The translations under genes and the position numbers were made by a program. This document shows positions 35,968-43,766 of a DNA stretch of 49,986 bases, one piece after another (position 1 is the stretch's first letter; each line of letters opens with the position of its first letter). Where the stretch lies: contig CATLTV010000011.1 of the NCBI GenBank assembly GCA_950059285.1, positions 1 to 49,986 of the forward strand. Direction: 5' to 3'. Below the pieces are notes generated by a model. It did no database searches. It had not been told where the DNA came from and saw only the letters and a program-made list of their open reading frames with translations. The DNA is from an uncultured Pseudomonadota bacterium (GTDB taxonomy: Bacteria > Myxococcota_A > Bradymonadia > Bradymonadales > Bradymonadaceae).

Positions 35968-36041
35968 GTCCAAAGCGAGAGGGCGTCGGGGCGGCCTGCT
36001 GCTGGTGCAGCAGGCCGCCCCGACGCCCTCTCGCTTTGGAC
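35968..36041. terminator. 74-base GC-rich hairpin after the GGDEF gene
   Basis: Perfect 35-bp arms (outer end GTCCAAAGCGAGAGGGCGTC) with a 4-base TGGT loop. It starts 28 bases past the stop codon. Only a short T4 follows, but the stem is exceptionally stable, so termination in the plus direction is likely. Confidence 0.75.
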
Positions 36042-36073
36042 AACCACCTTTTATAAAACACTGAAACAAAAAA

Positions 36074-36123
36074 CCTTAACACCGTTAACAAAACACAGCA
36101 AAAACAGTTAACACCGTTAACAA
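36074..36123. repeat. Two direct copies of TTAACACCGTTAACAAA
   Basis: The 17-base unit occurs twice, about 33 bases apart, and each copy is itself an imperfect dyad (TTAAC-acc-GTTAA), the form of a regulator site. It lies between convergent genes, which is an odd place for a promoter operator. Confidence 0.6.
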
Positions 36124-36136
36124 AGCATCCTTTTAT

Positions 36137-36178
36137 GGGCACAAAAAAGGCACCCTGTGAGGTGCCTTTTTTGTGTCC
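36137..36178. terminator. Terminator of the ExbB/ExbD operon
   Basis: Stem GGGCACAAAAAAGGCACC with its near-perfect complement and a 6-base loop. The A6/T6 flanks allow termination in both directions. It ends a few bases from the exbD stop codon. Confidence 0.85.
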
Positions 36179-36182
36179 ATAC

Positions 36183-36638
36183 TCAGGGAGTTTCGGGGTC
36201 TGATTTTGGCTTCGCAATCACCAGATCGACGCGTTTAAATCCGAGCTGTTTCACCGAGTCAAGCAATTGAATCACGTCACCATGAGAGGCGCCCTGATCG
36301 CCGCGCAAAAGAATGGGCGCCTCGGGTTTCTTTTTATACAGGTCTTGAAGTTGAGCCTCGATTGAGTCTCCCTGAAGATCCTCTCCACCTTCCATCACAA
36401 CCTTGCCCTCTCCATCCACGGTCAGGACAACGGGATTGGATTGTGTGGATTGCGTACCGCTCTGTGCTTCGGGCAGTTCAATGGCGATGGTTGATTCGCG
36501 GGAGTTGCTCTCTTGCTGAGCCTGTTGAATCGACGAGGTGAGCAAGAAAAAGATCAGGAGAAGGAAGACGACATCGATCAGCGGGGTAAGCTCAATGGTG
36601 GCTTCTTCTCTACGACGACTGCTGGATCGAAGATTCAT
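36183..36638 (-). CDS. ExbD/TolR-family biopolymer transport protein
   Basis: 151 aa. One N-terminal membrane helix (TPLIDVVFLLLIFFLL) holds the conserved Asp of the proton channel in LIDVVF. The periplasmic part follows, with VVLTVDGEGKVVMEGG and APILLRGDQGASHGDVIQLL. Together with the ExbB-like protein encoded just upstream (4-base overlap, ATGA) it forms a proton-driven motor that energises outer-membrane transport or envelope integrity. No TonB or TolB gene is next to it, so Ton versus Tol function is undecided. Confidence 0.92.
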   Translation of the reverse strand: MNLRSSSRRREEATIELTPLIDVVFLLLIFFLLTSSIQQAQQESNSRESTIAIELPEAQSGTQSTQSNPVVLTVDGEGKVVMEGGEDLQGDSIEAQLQDLYKKKPEAPILLRGDQGASHGDVIQLLDSVKQLGFKRVDLVIAKPKSDPETP

Positions 36639-37345
36639 GAGGACGCCTCATCGTCAGAAGGTTCCACGTCATCTGATGCACCCTCGCGTTTTAACGAGAA
36701 CTCGTGCGCAGGCCCCTGGTCTTTGACCACGAGCATCTCCACGGTCTTCAAGGCGAGGTCTTCGATCTCGACAGCATAGCGATCGATGAGACTCATGATG
36801 TAGCGGTGTCCAAGGAAGATGGGAATCGCCACCAGAAGGCCCGCTGCGGTGGTCAGGAGCGCCTGCCAGATGCCTGTCGCAAGCAGGCCCACATCCACGC
36901 TGGCCTGATTTTGTTCAGCCGCAAAGACGACACGCTGGAACATGCTGATCATCCCGATCACAGTACCCAGAAGACCGAGTAAGGGAGAGATCGTGGCAAT
37001 GGCACCAATGGCGTTGGTGAAGCGCTCCAGAAAGAAGACCTCACGGCGCCCCACCTCTTCCATGACCTCCTTGATAAGCTCGCGGTCACGACCAGCGTAA
37101 CGAATGCCAGCCCCAAGCACGGCGGCGATAGTAGATGGGTTGTTGTTGCACAGCGCCTCGGCCTCGGAGAAGCGCTCATCTTGCAGATAGCGCGAGACGA
37201 TCTCGATAAACCTCGCCGGGATTACCTTGGTGCGTTGTAGATTAAACAGGCGCTCAAGAAACAGGGTCAGGCCGATCACCGAACACAGGATGATGGGGGC
37301 CATCATCCACCCACCTTTGGCGATTAAATCTATCACATCATTCAT
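36635..37345 (-). CDS. MotA/TolQ/ExbB proton-channel protein
   Basis: 236 aa with three membrane helices: GWMMAPIILCSVIGLTLFLE near the N-terminus, then ATISPLLGLLGTVIGMISMF, and ALLTTAAGLLVAIPIFLGHR. The last two are typical of the MotA/TolQ/ExbB channel, including the ISPLLGLLGTVIGM signature. It is the inner-membrane partner of the ExbD-like protein, whose gene overlaps by 4 bases. The 5' side faces a 150-base inverted-repeat element, so its promoter must lie in the short remaining gap or inside that element. Confidence 0.92.
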   Translation of the reverse strand: MNDVIDLIAKGGWMMAPIILCSVIGLTLFLERLFNLQRTKVIPARFIEIVSRYLQDERFSEAEALCNNNPSTIAAVLGAGIRYAGRDRELIKEVMEEVGRREVFFLERFTNAIGAIATISPLLGLLGTVIGMISMFQRVVFAAEQNQASVDVGLLATGIWQALLTTAAGLLVAIPIFLGHRYIMSLIDRYAVEIEDLALKTVEMLVVKDQGPAHEFSLKREGASDDVEPSDDEASS

Positions 37346-37388
37346 AAGAACATCACGAGGTAAAAAATTAAGACAGTATCAGGGTTCA

Positions 37389-37542
37389 TACAGCGGTTGA
37401 AGTGATTGTGTACGAAGAGCTGACGAAGTGAGAGCAAGGAGGGAAAACAAAGCAAGTGCCTTGTACTGCTGCTGGTTTTCCGACACAGCGCTCGCTCCTT
37501 CAGACCAGTCAGCGCCCGTACACAATCACTTCAACCGCTGTA
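37389..37542. mobile_element. MITE-like element (family B) with 24-26-bp terminal inverted repeats
   Basis: CAGCGGTTGAAGTGATTGTG continuing TACG (37391-37414) is matched exactly by its complement at 37517-37540. TA flanks both ends. The interior (about 100 bases) is partly self-complementary and has no ORF. TA flanks and a TIR beginning CAG suggest an IS630/Tc1-mariner-type MITE (inference). It lies in the gap between the divergent exbB-like gene and the lipoprotein gene at 37593. Confidence 0.72.
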
Positions 37543-37548
37543 ATAACG

Positions 37549-37571
37549 CGTGGCACCAGGCTTGCCACGCT
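37549..37571 (+). promoter_or_regulatory. Candidate sigma-54 promoter (-24/-12)
   Basis: TGGCAC (37551-37556), five bases, then TTGC (37562-37565) matches the sigma-54 core exactly, with the start codon of the next gene 27 bases downstream. The same bases form an 8-bp inverted repeat (GCGTGGCA/TGCCACGC), which is an alternative explanation. Confidence 0.45.
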
Positions 37572-37592
37572 CTTTAGGTTATACTAGCTTTT

Positions 37593-38354
37593 ATGGGCGA
37601 AAAAACACATTCCAAATCAACACTTTATGTACTTATCGTGATCATCGCTTTAACTTTAAGCGCCTGTTCTGATGGGTGTGGCATGAACATCTCCGAGAGG
37701 TTGAGATTACGTGACCTCAAAGATTCACCCAGGGTGCGCACCTGTCGTGATACGTTTTATTACGGTCCACTCTGGGAGCAGGTTGACCGTGTGAAGGCGT
37801 ATCATGAGTCTGAATGGATTGTGCAGGTATGGACAGGTAAAAGATCACACCTCGTTGAAGAAAATTACAACGCTGAATCTGGCGACTATGCATTTGATTA
37901 TTCACACGAAATCTTGAAATTGGAGTCTATACTAGAAACGCATAATGTAGAGATTTTAAGCAATCAAAAAGACTGGGCGCTTGTACTCAAAGGTACACCA
38001 GAGCATATTTTGAATGTACTTGAAGAGTCATGCCAACTGCAAGCTTTTGATTTGACAGGCTTTCATTGTGATTGTGCTCCTCAAATGTGCGTTCAAGCGC
38101 GTTCCTGCGACTTGGTTCACCATTATTACACCAAATCTTTTGGGATTAGTAAGGCATGGATTCTTTGGGAAACTCAAGAGGTTGTCCCCCAATATCAGTC
38201 CACAGCAGTGATGACCTGCACAGATGACTACGATGATCAGTACATGGCACCAACAATGTCAGTTCGCACGGATTTAAGAGGATTTGAATGGCCTTATGAT
38301 ACATCGTCGCGCGTGAACTCGTGGAAGACGAGCCCGTGTGAGGCTCAACAATGA
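37593..38354 (+). CDS. Hypothetical lipoprotein
   Basis: 253 aa. The signal peptide ends in the lipobox LTLSAC. The mature part contains eight further cysteines, including a pair in CDCAPQMC, and motifs RVRTCRDTFYYGPLWEQVDR and SQEVVPQYQ-like polar stretches. No family is recognised. There is no clear Shine-Dalgarno; a sigma-54-like site lies just upstream. It is probably envelope-anchored. The single gene is followed by a 98-base gap to the receiver-like gene. Confidence 0.7.
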   Translation: MGEKTHSKSTLYVLIVIIALTLSACSDGCGMNISERLRLRDLKDSPRVRTCRDTFYYGPLWEQVDRVKAYHESEWIVQVWTGKRSHLVEENYNAESGDYAFDYSHEILKLESILETHNVEILSNQKDWALVLKGTPEHILNVLEESCQLQAFDLTGFHCDCAPQMCVQARSCDLVHHYYTKSFGISKAWILWETQEVVPQYQSTAVMTCTDDYDDQYMAPTMSVRTDLRGFEWPYDTSSRVNSWKTSPCEAQQ

Positions 38355-38452
38355 TGGAATATACATGGCGTGCTCTTGCATTGTCTCTGACTTGAACAAG
38401 CTTCTCGTTGCGGAACTGAAACCACCACCTAACCTCTGCAGGACACATAATC

Positions 38453-38752
38453 ATGAACATTTATCTGGATGATATTCGAACCCCCAAACAAGGCACATGG
38501 GAAATTGTGCGCACTCCTGATGAATTCAGGCAGTTAATCCAAAATACAGAGGTCATTCATAGCATTTCTTTTGATCACGATCTTGGCGAATGTGAAAGCG
38601 GCTATGACCTGATGAAATGGCTTGTCGATCAACATCTTGATGGTCACAAAGATCTCTCTGAGGTTGACGTTTACGTGCACTCAGCCAACCCCATCGGAGC
38701 CAAAAATATGCGCATGTTATGGCACAACTTCAAGAAGATGATAGGCGATTGA
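38453..38752 (+). CDS. Cyclic-phosphate processing receiver (cpRec) domain protein
   Basis: 99 aa, a single receiver-like domain. It begins NIYLDDIRTP with the acidic pair of the receiver pocket. ISFDHDLGECESGYDLMKWL gives the central Asp-His-Asp-Leu motif, and VYVHSANPIGAKNM is the conserved end strand. These features mark the cyclic-phosphate processing receiver family, predicted to act on cyclic phosphate ends of RNA or nucleotides instead of relaying phosphate. AGGA lies 9 bases before the ATG. No RNA-repair partner is visible nearby. Confidence 0.8.
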   Translation: MNIYLDDIRTPKQGTWEIVRTPDEFRQLIQNTEVIHSISFDHDLGECESGYDLMKWLVDQHLDGHKDLSEVDVYVHSANPIGAKNMRMLWHNFKKMIGD

Positions 38753-38912
38753 CATGTATCGAATTGAAACGATTCAAACTACTCCAATTAGTGCTATAAC
38801 ATATTATAATTAAAAGATTTATTCTGTTATCTTTGTCGAAAAAAACCTGAAATTCAATGCTGGACAGAACAGTTTTGCGCTGTGTATATCACTCTGTAAC
38901 AAATCAACGGGC

Positions 38913-38940
38913 GGGCCCTGTCATCACACAGGGCCCGCTC
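38913..38940. promoter_or_regulatory. GC-rich hairpin in the leader of the beta-helix lipoprotein gene
   Basis: GCGGGCCCTGT and its complement flank 6 bases. There is no T-run after it. It is about 35-60 bases before the next start codon, so it may be a leftover terminator of the receiver gene or a leader structure. Confidence 0.45.
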
Positions 38941-38974
38941 GTCATTTATTATGAGCACGAACACAGGGTACGTT

Positions 38975-41008
38975 ATGACAGAGCAAAAGAGAGCGATTTC
39001 ATTGACATGGGCCACAGGAGCAGCACTCTGCTTACTCCTTTCCAGCAGCTGTACGCTACTGGATTCTCCTGTAGTCACTGAAAACACTGAAACAACAGAA
39101 GATCAGGGCATTGATGCTTCACAGGATATGCCCACAACCTCGGCAGATGAGGATCTTGGCAACCCTGGCTCTGACATGACACCCGATATGCCTGCTCTTG
39201 ACGCTGATATGGACGATGCAGGTACTCTGCCCGTGGATATGACAGATGATGCAGATATGTTTGTCCCCACATGTGATGTTCCCGCAGAACTCATAGCACA
39301 TGACGATGAACGTGTTCAGGCAGGCTCAACCTACAGCGTGACACCACGCCTTTCACAGGGTTCCATCGTGCAGTGGAGCAAGGCGTATGGTCCCGATGAA
39401 CTGAGCGTGGACACGGAGACAGGCGAAATCACCTGGCAAATCCCATCAGGAATGCCTGTGGAGAGCTTCCATGTTGGCGTTGAAGGCGTGGACTCTTGCG
39501 GCAACGTGGTGCAAGACATCTGGGTTGTCACCGTGGGAAATAACACCATTCTGCGCGTGGGATTTGATCAGAATTACACCACCATCAGGAGCGCCTTTGC
39601 CGCCGCCAATCCTGGCGATACCATTATCCTGAACGCCGGGCGTTATCAGGGCGATGACAACGACTTGAACGCCAATGGAACTCCTGTTGCTCAGCCTCCT
39701 TCAGGAACTTCCAACGCGTTTACCACTGTCATCGCAGCAGACCCCACAGATGTATCTCTTGCAAGTGCATTGTACTGGGTTGGTAAGTGGGGAGATGTAC
39801 ACCATATCGCCGTCAAGGGTCTCTTTGTCGATGATGGCATCGGGCTTAACACCGCCACAGATCAGGCCGCTCGCCCACACCATATCAAGTTTGTCGATGT
39901 GGGCTCAAGCGGTGGTATCTCAATCTCCAACGCGGATGATGTGCTGGTTGAGGGCTGCTATTCCTTCGGTAATAGTCGCTATAAATTAAGCACATACAAG
40001 GCAAATCGTGTAATATTTAGACGTTGTGTCACAAGGCTTGATCATGCACCACTGACTGGACAGGAGACGCCTTTTGGCTCTGCCGTGGCTTACTCCTCGG
40101 ATGATGTGGTGTTCCAGAACATCATCGACATCGACTCCGACCAGTTTGATGCATACCCCATCGGCGAACTCACTGGAGCATTTGCCGTCCCCACCACCGC
40201 AGGAGCAAGTGAGCGCATCTTGTACAATCGCGCCATTGCACTAAACAACGCAACCAAACTGGGTAGCTACGATGCTACCAATGGTGCAGCAGAGGTCGAA
40301 TACAGAGATATCATCGCATGGGACTTTGATCTTGTTGCGGGCCTTCCCGATCTGACACACGGTTTTGGAGAAGGTACAATGACACATATGACCGTGGGGA
40401 ACATCCGCACCGAGGGCGATGTGGCTGGCATTGTCAATGGCATCTTCAACGGCTGGGGTGGTGAGCGCGACGAGGTGACTAACAGCTTCCTGAGCGATAT
40501 CTCCTTGCCACTGTTTTATCAGATTGAAGCCATCTCACACAATGGACTGCACAATGTCAGCGAGTACACCTACGATGGTGCAGAACATCGCCCAGATACG
40601 TTTGTACAGGTTGATGCAAGAGAAGACGTGCTCTCTCACTTGCCACGCATCAACGCAGGCTCCGTACTTGATGGCGCTGCCAGTGATGGCGGTGTGATTG
40701 GCGCAACAGTCATGACCTTTGCTGGACGCTCTGGCACCTTCCATGGCGAGACAGGCTGGGATGTTGAGACAGGTGTGTCCATGTGGCCTTTCCCTCACGA
40801 GAAAACCATCGCCAAGTATATGGGTGCGTACCACTATGTGGGCGAGATTCAGGATGGACGCCAGGTCGACGTGAATGGCGCTCGCGGTTTTGCCGCATCG
40901 GGAGAGGTCGCTCTTGATGGAGAACCACAGACACTGACCACATACATCTGGGAATACCTCGGCACGCCCTGCCCTGCTGATATTTGCCGTGCTTCACGTT
41001 CCAATTAA
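38975..41008 (+). CDS. Lipoprotein with a right-handed beta-helix domain
   Basis: 677 aa from the ATG at 38975 (AGGG 7 bases upstream; an earlier in-frame ATG at 38951 has none). Lipobox LLSSSC. An Asp/Met-rich linker (about residues 40-100) precedes an Ig-like fold (AGSTYSVTPRLSQGSIVQWS). From about 195 the chain looks like a parallel beta-helix: FDQNYTTIRSAFAAANPGDT, then repeated ISISNADDVLVEGCYSFGNS and VVFQNIIDIDS. Such helices occur in polysaccharide lyases and hydrolases, but no lyase active site can be assigned. Probably surface-exposed. Confidence 0.8.
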   Translation: MTEQKRAISLTWATGAALCLLLSSSCTLLDSPVVTENTETTEDQGIDASQDMPTTSADEDLGNPGSDMTPDMPALDADMDDAGTLPVDMTDDADMFVPTCDVPAELIAHDDERVQAGSTYSVTPRLSQGSIVQWSKAYGPDELSVDTETGEITWQIPSGMPVESFHVGVEGVDSCGNVVQDIWVVTVGNNTILRVGFDQNYTTIRSAFAAANPGDTIILNAGRYQGDDNDLNANGTPVAQPPSGTSNAFTTVIAADPTDVSLASALYWVGKWGDVHHIAVKGLFVDDGIGLNTATDQAARPHHIKFVDVGSSGGISISNADDVLVEGCYSFGNSRYKLSTYKANRVIFRRCVTRLDHAPLTGQETPFGSAVAYSSDDVVFQNIIDIDSDQFDAYPIGELTGAFAVPTTAGASERILYNRAIALNNATKLGSYDATNGAAEVEYRDIIAWDFDLVAGLPDLTHGFGEGTMTHMTVGNIRTEGDVAGIVNGIFNGWGGERDEVTNSFLSDISLPLFYQIEAISHNGLHNVSEYTYDGAEHRPDTFVQVDAREDVLSHLPRINAGSVLDGAASDGGVIGATVMTFAGRSGTFHGETGWDVETGVSMWPFPHEKTIAKYMGAYHYVGEIQDGRQVDVNGARGFAASGEVALDGEPQTLTTYIWEYLGTPCPADICRASRSN

Positions 41009-41037
41009 AACGGAGCGTAAACTCTCAGATAGTTTTA

Positions 41038-41069
41038 AACGCGACATGCGTGTAAACGCATGTCGCGTT
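41038..41069 (+). terminator. Terminator after the beta-helix lipoprotein gene
   Basis: AACGCGACATGCGT and its exact complement with loop GTAA, 30 bases past the stop codon. The T-run is poor. Confidence 0.65.
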
Positions 41070-41108
41070 CAGAAAATAGTGACAGGTATTTAAAATCCCA
41101 ACCATCTC

Positions 41109-41453
41109 TTAGCAATGTTGTTCTCGAGCACCACAAATAAAGTTGAGGGCAAACGCGCGGAAATAGCGCTGGGTAGCGCTTTGTGGCTCATAATCCACGA
41201 TGGCATCGCGTGCGGAGGGGTCATCGTGAAGTGATAGCAATACAAGGACACGTTCATGTTGAGCAGGCCAGCTTGGTGTCTCATAGAGGTAGTGTGTAAG
41301 CTGTGTCACACTGTAATCATCACGGCGCCTTTTGAGCTGGGAGACAAACCACAAGAACCGTTCGTGTTCTGATAGGACTTTATTGGCCTCAGCGCTGACC
41401 TGTTCAACCAATCTCTTGTACTCTGTAGCGTCATTAATGTTCTTTGGGTTCAT
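41109..41453 (-). CDS. Hypothetical small cytoplasmic protein
   Basis: 114 aa, all helical in appearance (EYKRLVEQVSAEANKVLSEH, then QRYFRAFALNFICG). No signal peptide or membrane segment. AGAGAG lies 5 bases before the ATG. No family recognised. It is a single gene convergent with the beta-helix gene. Confidence 0.6.
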   Translation of the reverse strand: MNPKNINDATEYKRLVEQVSAEANKVLSEHERFLWFVSQLKRRRDDYSVTQLTHYLYETPSWPAQHERVLVLLSLHDDPSARDAIVDYEPQSATQRYFRAFALNFICGAREQHC

Positions 41454-41849
41454 GATACTCTCTACTATGTTTGGTGATGATCTTTCATCGAGTTATTCTG
41501 TTGAATGCTCAGCACTTATGCCGCCAGGGGCAGCATGTTTGAACATTTTAATTTTCGGCAAAATATGGGGAGGTGTTGCGTCAATATCCTACATTTTCGC
41601 ACATACCACTACACTTTCGATATAAAACTCATATATAACAACATGTTAAGGTGGGTTTTCTTTCTCAATAAATCGTATTTTAAGCGTCGAACAATCCCCT
41701 AAAATAGTGAATTTTTATCTAGGATGGTGGTTCTACACGGATCGTGATACAACTTTTCGGCTGGTGAACACTTATTTATAATTATGCCCCCAGTATACTT
41801 AGAACCTCACAAACGTGAGTCTTATTCATACATCCAAGGAGTTGGACTG
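41454..41849. other. AT-rich divergent intergenic region
   Basis: About 400 bases upstream of the fusion gene and the small hypothetical gene. No convincing ORF, repeat or RNA gene is seen. It presumably holds two divergent promoters. Confidence 0.4.
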
Positions 41850-43607
41850 ATGAGCGCACATAAACCTGACTTTACATTGCGTATTGGAGGCGTCCCCGAA
41901 CACTTCAACGCCCCATGGTATATCGCTCTTGAGGAGCAGGATTTTCAGGATCGACCCTACGATGTCTCCTGGACGGATTTTCCAGGTGGCACAGGAGCCA
42001 TGTGCGCGGCGTTGACCAACAAGGAAATCGATATCGCGATCCTGCTTGCTGATGGCATTACCAAGGCCATCTTGTCAGGTCATACAGCGCGCATCATTGG
42101 CACGTATGTCGACTCACCGCTGCACTGGGGCATTCACGTACACGCAGACTCAAAATTTGAACGTCCCGAGGAGCTTGCTGGGCAACACTTTGCGATTAGT
42201 CGCCATGGTTCAGGCTCGCATCTCATGGCATTTGTGGAGGCCGAGGCCAGAGGTTGGCTCTCCAAACAACAACCTCAGTTCACGCTCGTGGGTAATATTG
42301 ATGGCGCACAGGAGGCACTGGCCAACAACACGGCACAGGGATTCTTGTGGGAACGTCTGATGACACGTCATCTCATTGACTCAGGCGAGTGGCGTCAGAT
42401 TGGCGTACGCCCCTCACCGTGGCCCGCATTTTTGATTGCTGCACGTCCCGAAATTATTCAGAAGCATTCAGATATTTTGCACGATATGATGCTCGTCGTG
42501 CAGCGCCGTTGCCACGAGATGAAGGCCGCTCGTGAGCGTACACGCGCCTACATCTGTCAGCGTTTTGAATTGAGTGAAGAAGATGTGGACGGCTGGCTCG
42601 ATGAGACACGCTGGCGCTGTGCTCCAGAGGTCTCTGCCATGGCACTTGAAGACACCATCGAGACGCTTTATCGCGTCGGTGTCATCGAGAAACGTGCACG
42701 CGTCGAGGATCTTATCGCCACCAGTGTATGTGAACCAAGCCAGGTCCTCCCCGAGGCCATTTATGATCTCCGCGTTGCAGGCGTGCGTGATGCACTGTCA
42801 CGCGCAGGTCGCGCCTTTGGCACCATGCGCTACGAGGAGCTCTCCACGCTGGGTGAGTTTGATCGTTACTATGATTATGGCACGGCCTCGTGTGAAGAGG
42901 CTGCTCGACAGCTCGGGTTGCGCGATGGTCGACAGGTGCTCGAGATTGGTAGTCGCGTCGGTGCGATTGCACGTTACATCTCACACCATCATGGTTGTCA
43001 GGTCACAGGTGTTGAAATTCAACCTGCGCTTAATGCAATGGCACGTGAGCTGACCGCGCGCTGTGGCATGAGTCGTCAGGTGCGGTTTATCACGGGAGAT
43101 ATTACCTCCATCCAACTTGATCGACACGCCTACGATCACTTCATCTCACTGATGGTTGTGCTCCACCTCAAGGATCGTGTCAGTGCCTGGAAAAACGTGT
43201 TTCCTGCGCTCAAATATGGCGCCACCGTGTTGATTGAAGACCTCGTCTTACTCGACTCCAACGCGCTGAGCGATGCTCACCAGGAGCTTGCCCGCGAAGT
43301 GCTGGCTGCACCAAATCTTGTGACCACAGAGCACTACATCAGCGAGCTTGAGGAAGGCGGCCTTGTGGATGTCCATGTTCAAGACCTGACAGAAGAATGG
43401 AAGGCATGGTCTGCCGAGCGTTACGAACAGTTTGTCGCAGAGAAAGAACTACACCTGAGCATTCACGGTGTGGAGGTCTTTGAATCACGATGCCTCTTTT
43501 TACAGATTATGCGCGACTTCTTTGCCGAGGGGCTTCTTGGCAGCGCACGCTTCACCGCCCGCAAACGCGGAGAACTTGAAACACATCTTGTAGAGACACG
43601 CTCCTGA
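41850..43607 (+). CDS. Fusion of a substrate-binding-protein-like domain (Ca3427-like) with a SAM methyltransferase
   Basis: 585 aa from the ATG at 41850 (AAGGAG 8 bases upstream). There is no signal peptide, so it is cytoplasmic. Residues about 8-290 resemble type-2 periplasmic binding folds of the NMT1/SsuA or Ca3427-like kind (RIGGVPEHFNAPWYIALEEQ, FPGGTGAMCAALTNKEIDIA, AISRHGSGSHLMA). Residues about 340-560 are a class I methyltransferase with VLEIGSRVGAIARYI, a GDITSIQ motif, and LKDRVSAWKNVFPALKYGAT, close to sarcosine/dimethylglycine or MenG-type enzymes. The first domain may bind a small metabolite that the second methylates or that regulates it. The architecture is unusual; the substrate is unknown. 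Confidence 0.82.
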   Translation: MSAHKPDFTLRIGGVPEHFNAPWYIALEEQDFQDRPYDVSWTDFPGGTGAMCAALTNKEIDIAILLADGITKAILSGHTARIIGTYVDSPLHWGIHVHADSKFERPEELAGQHFAISRHGSGSHLMAFVEAEARGWLSKQQPQFTLVGNIDGAQEALANNTAQGFLWERLMTRHLIDSGEWRQIGVRPSPWPAFLIAARPEIIQKHSDILHDMMLVVQRRCHEMKAARERTRAYICQRFELSEEDVDGWLDETRWRCAPEVSAMALEDTIETLYRVGVIEKRARVEDLIATSVCEPSQVLPEAIYDLRVAGVRDALSRAGRAFGTMRYEELSTLGEFDRYYDYGTASCEEAARQLGLRDGRQVLEIGSRVGAIARYISHHHGCQVTGVEIQPALNAMARELTARCGMSRQVRFITGDITSIQLDRHAYDHFISLMVVLHLKDRVSAWKNVFPALKYGATVLIEDLVLLDSNALSDAHQELAREVLAAPNLVTTEHYISELEEGGLVDVHVQDLTEEWKAWSAERYEQFVAEKELHLSIHGVEVFESRCLFLQIMRDFFAEGLLGSARFTARKRGELETHLVETRS

Positions 43608-43706
43608 TTTGCTGTTAACTTTATTATATTGAAAACATCAGAACTTTAAGTTTAAATAAAAGTTTAAAATCTCAAACTTAAACACATGTGTAAGTCACTG
43701 TTTTAT

Positions 43707-43758
43707 AAAGAAAAAATGCGACATTTGATTAATAATCAAATGTCGCATTTTTCTTTAT
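43707..43758. terminator. Bidirectional terminator between convergent genes
   Basis: Stem AAAAATGCGACATTTGATT with its complement and loop AAT, flanked by A-rich and T-rich runs. It serves the fusion gene (plus) and the MopE-like gene (minus). Confidence 0.85.
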
Positions 43759-43766
43759 ATTATAGT

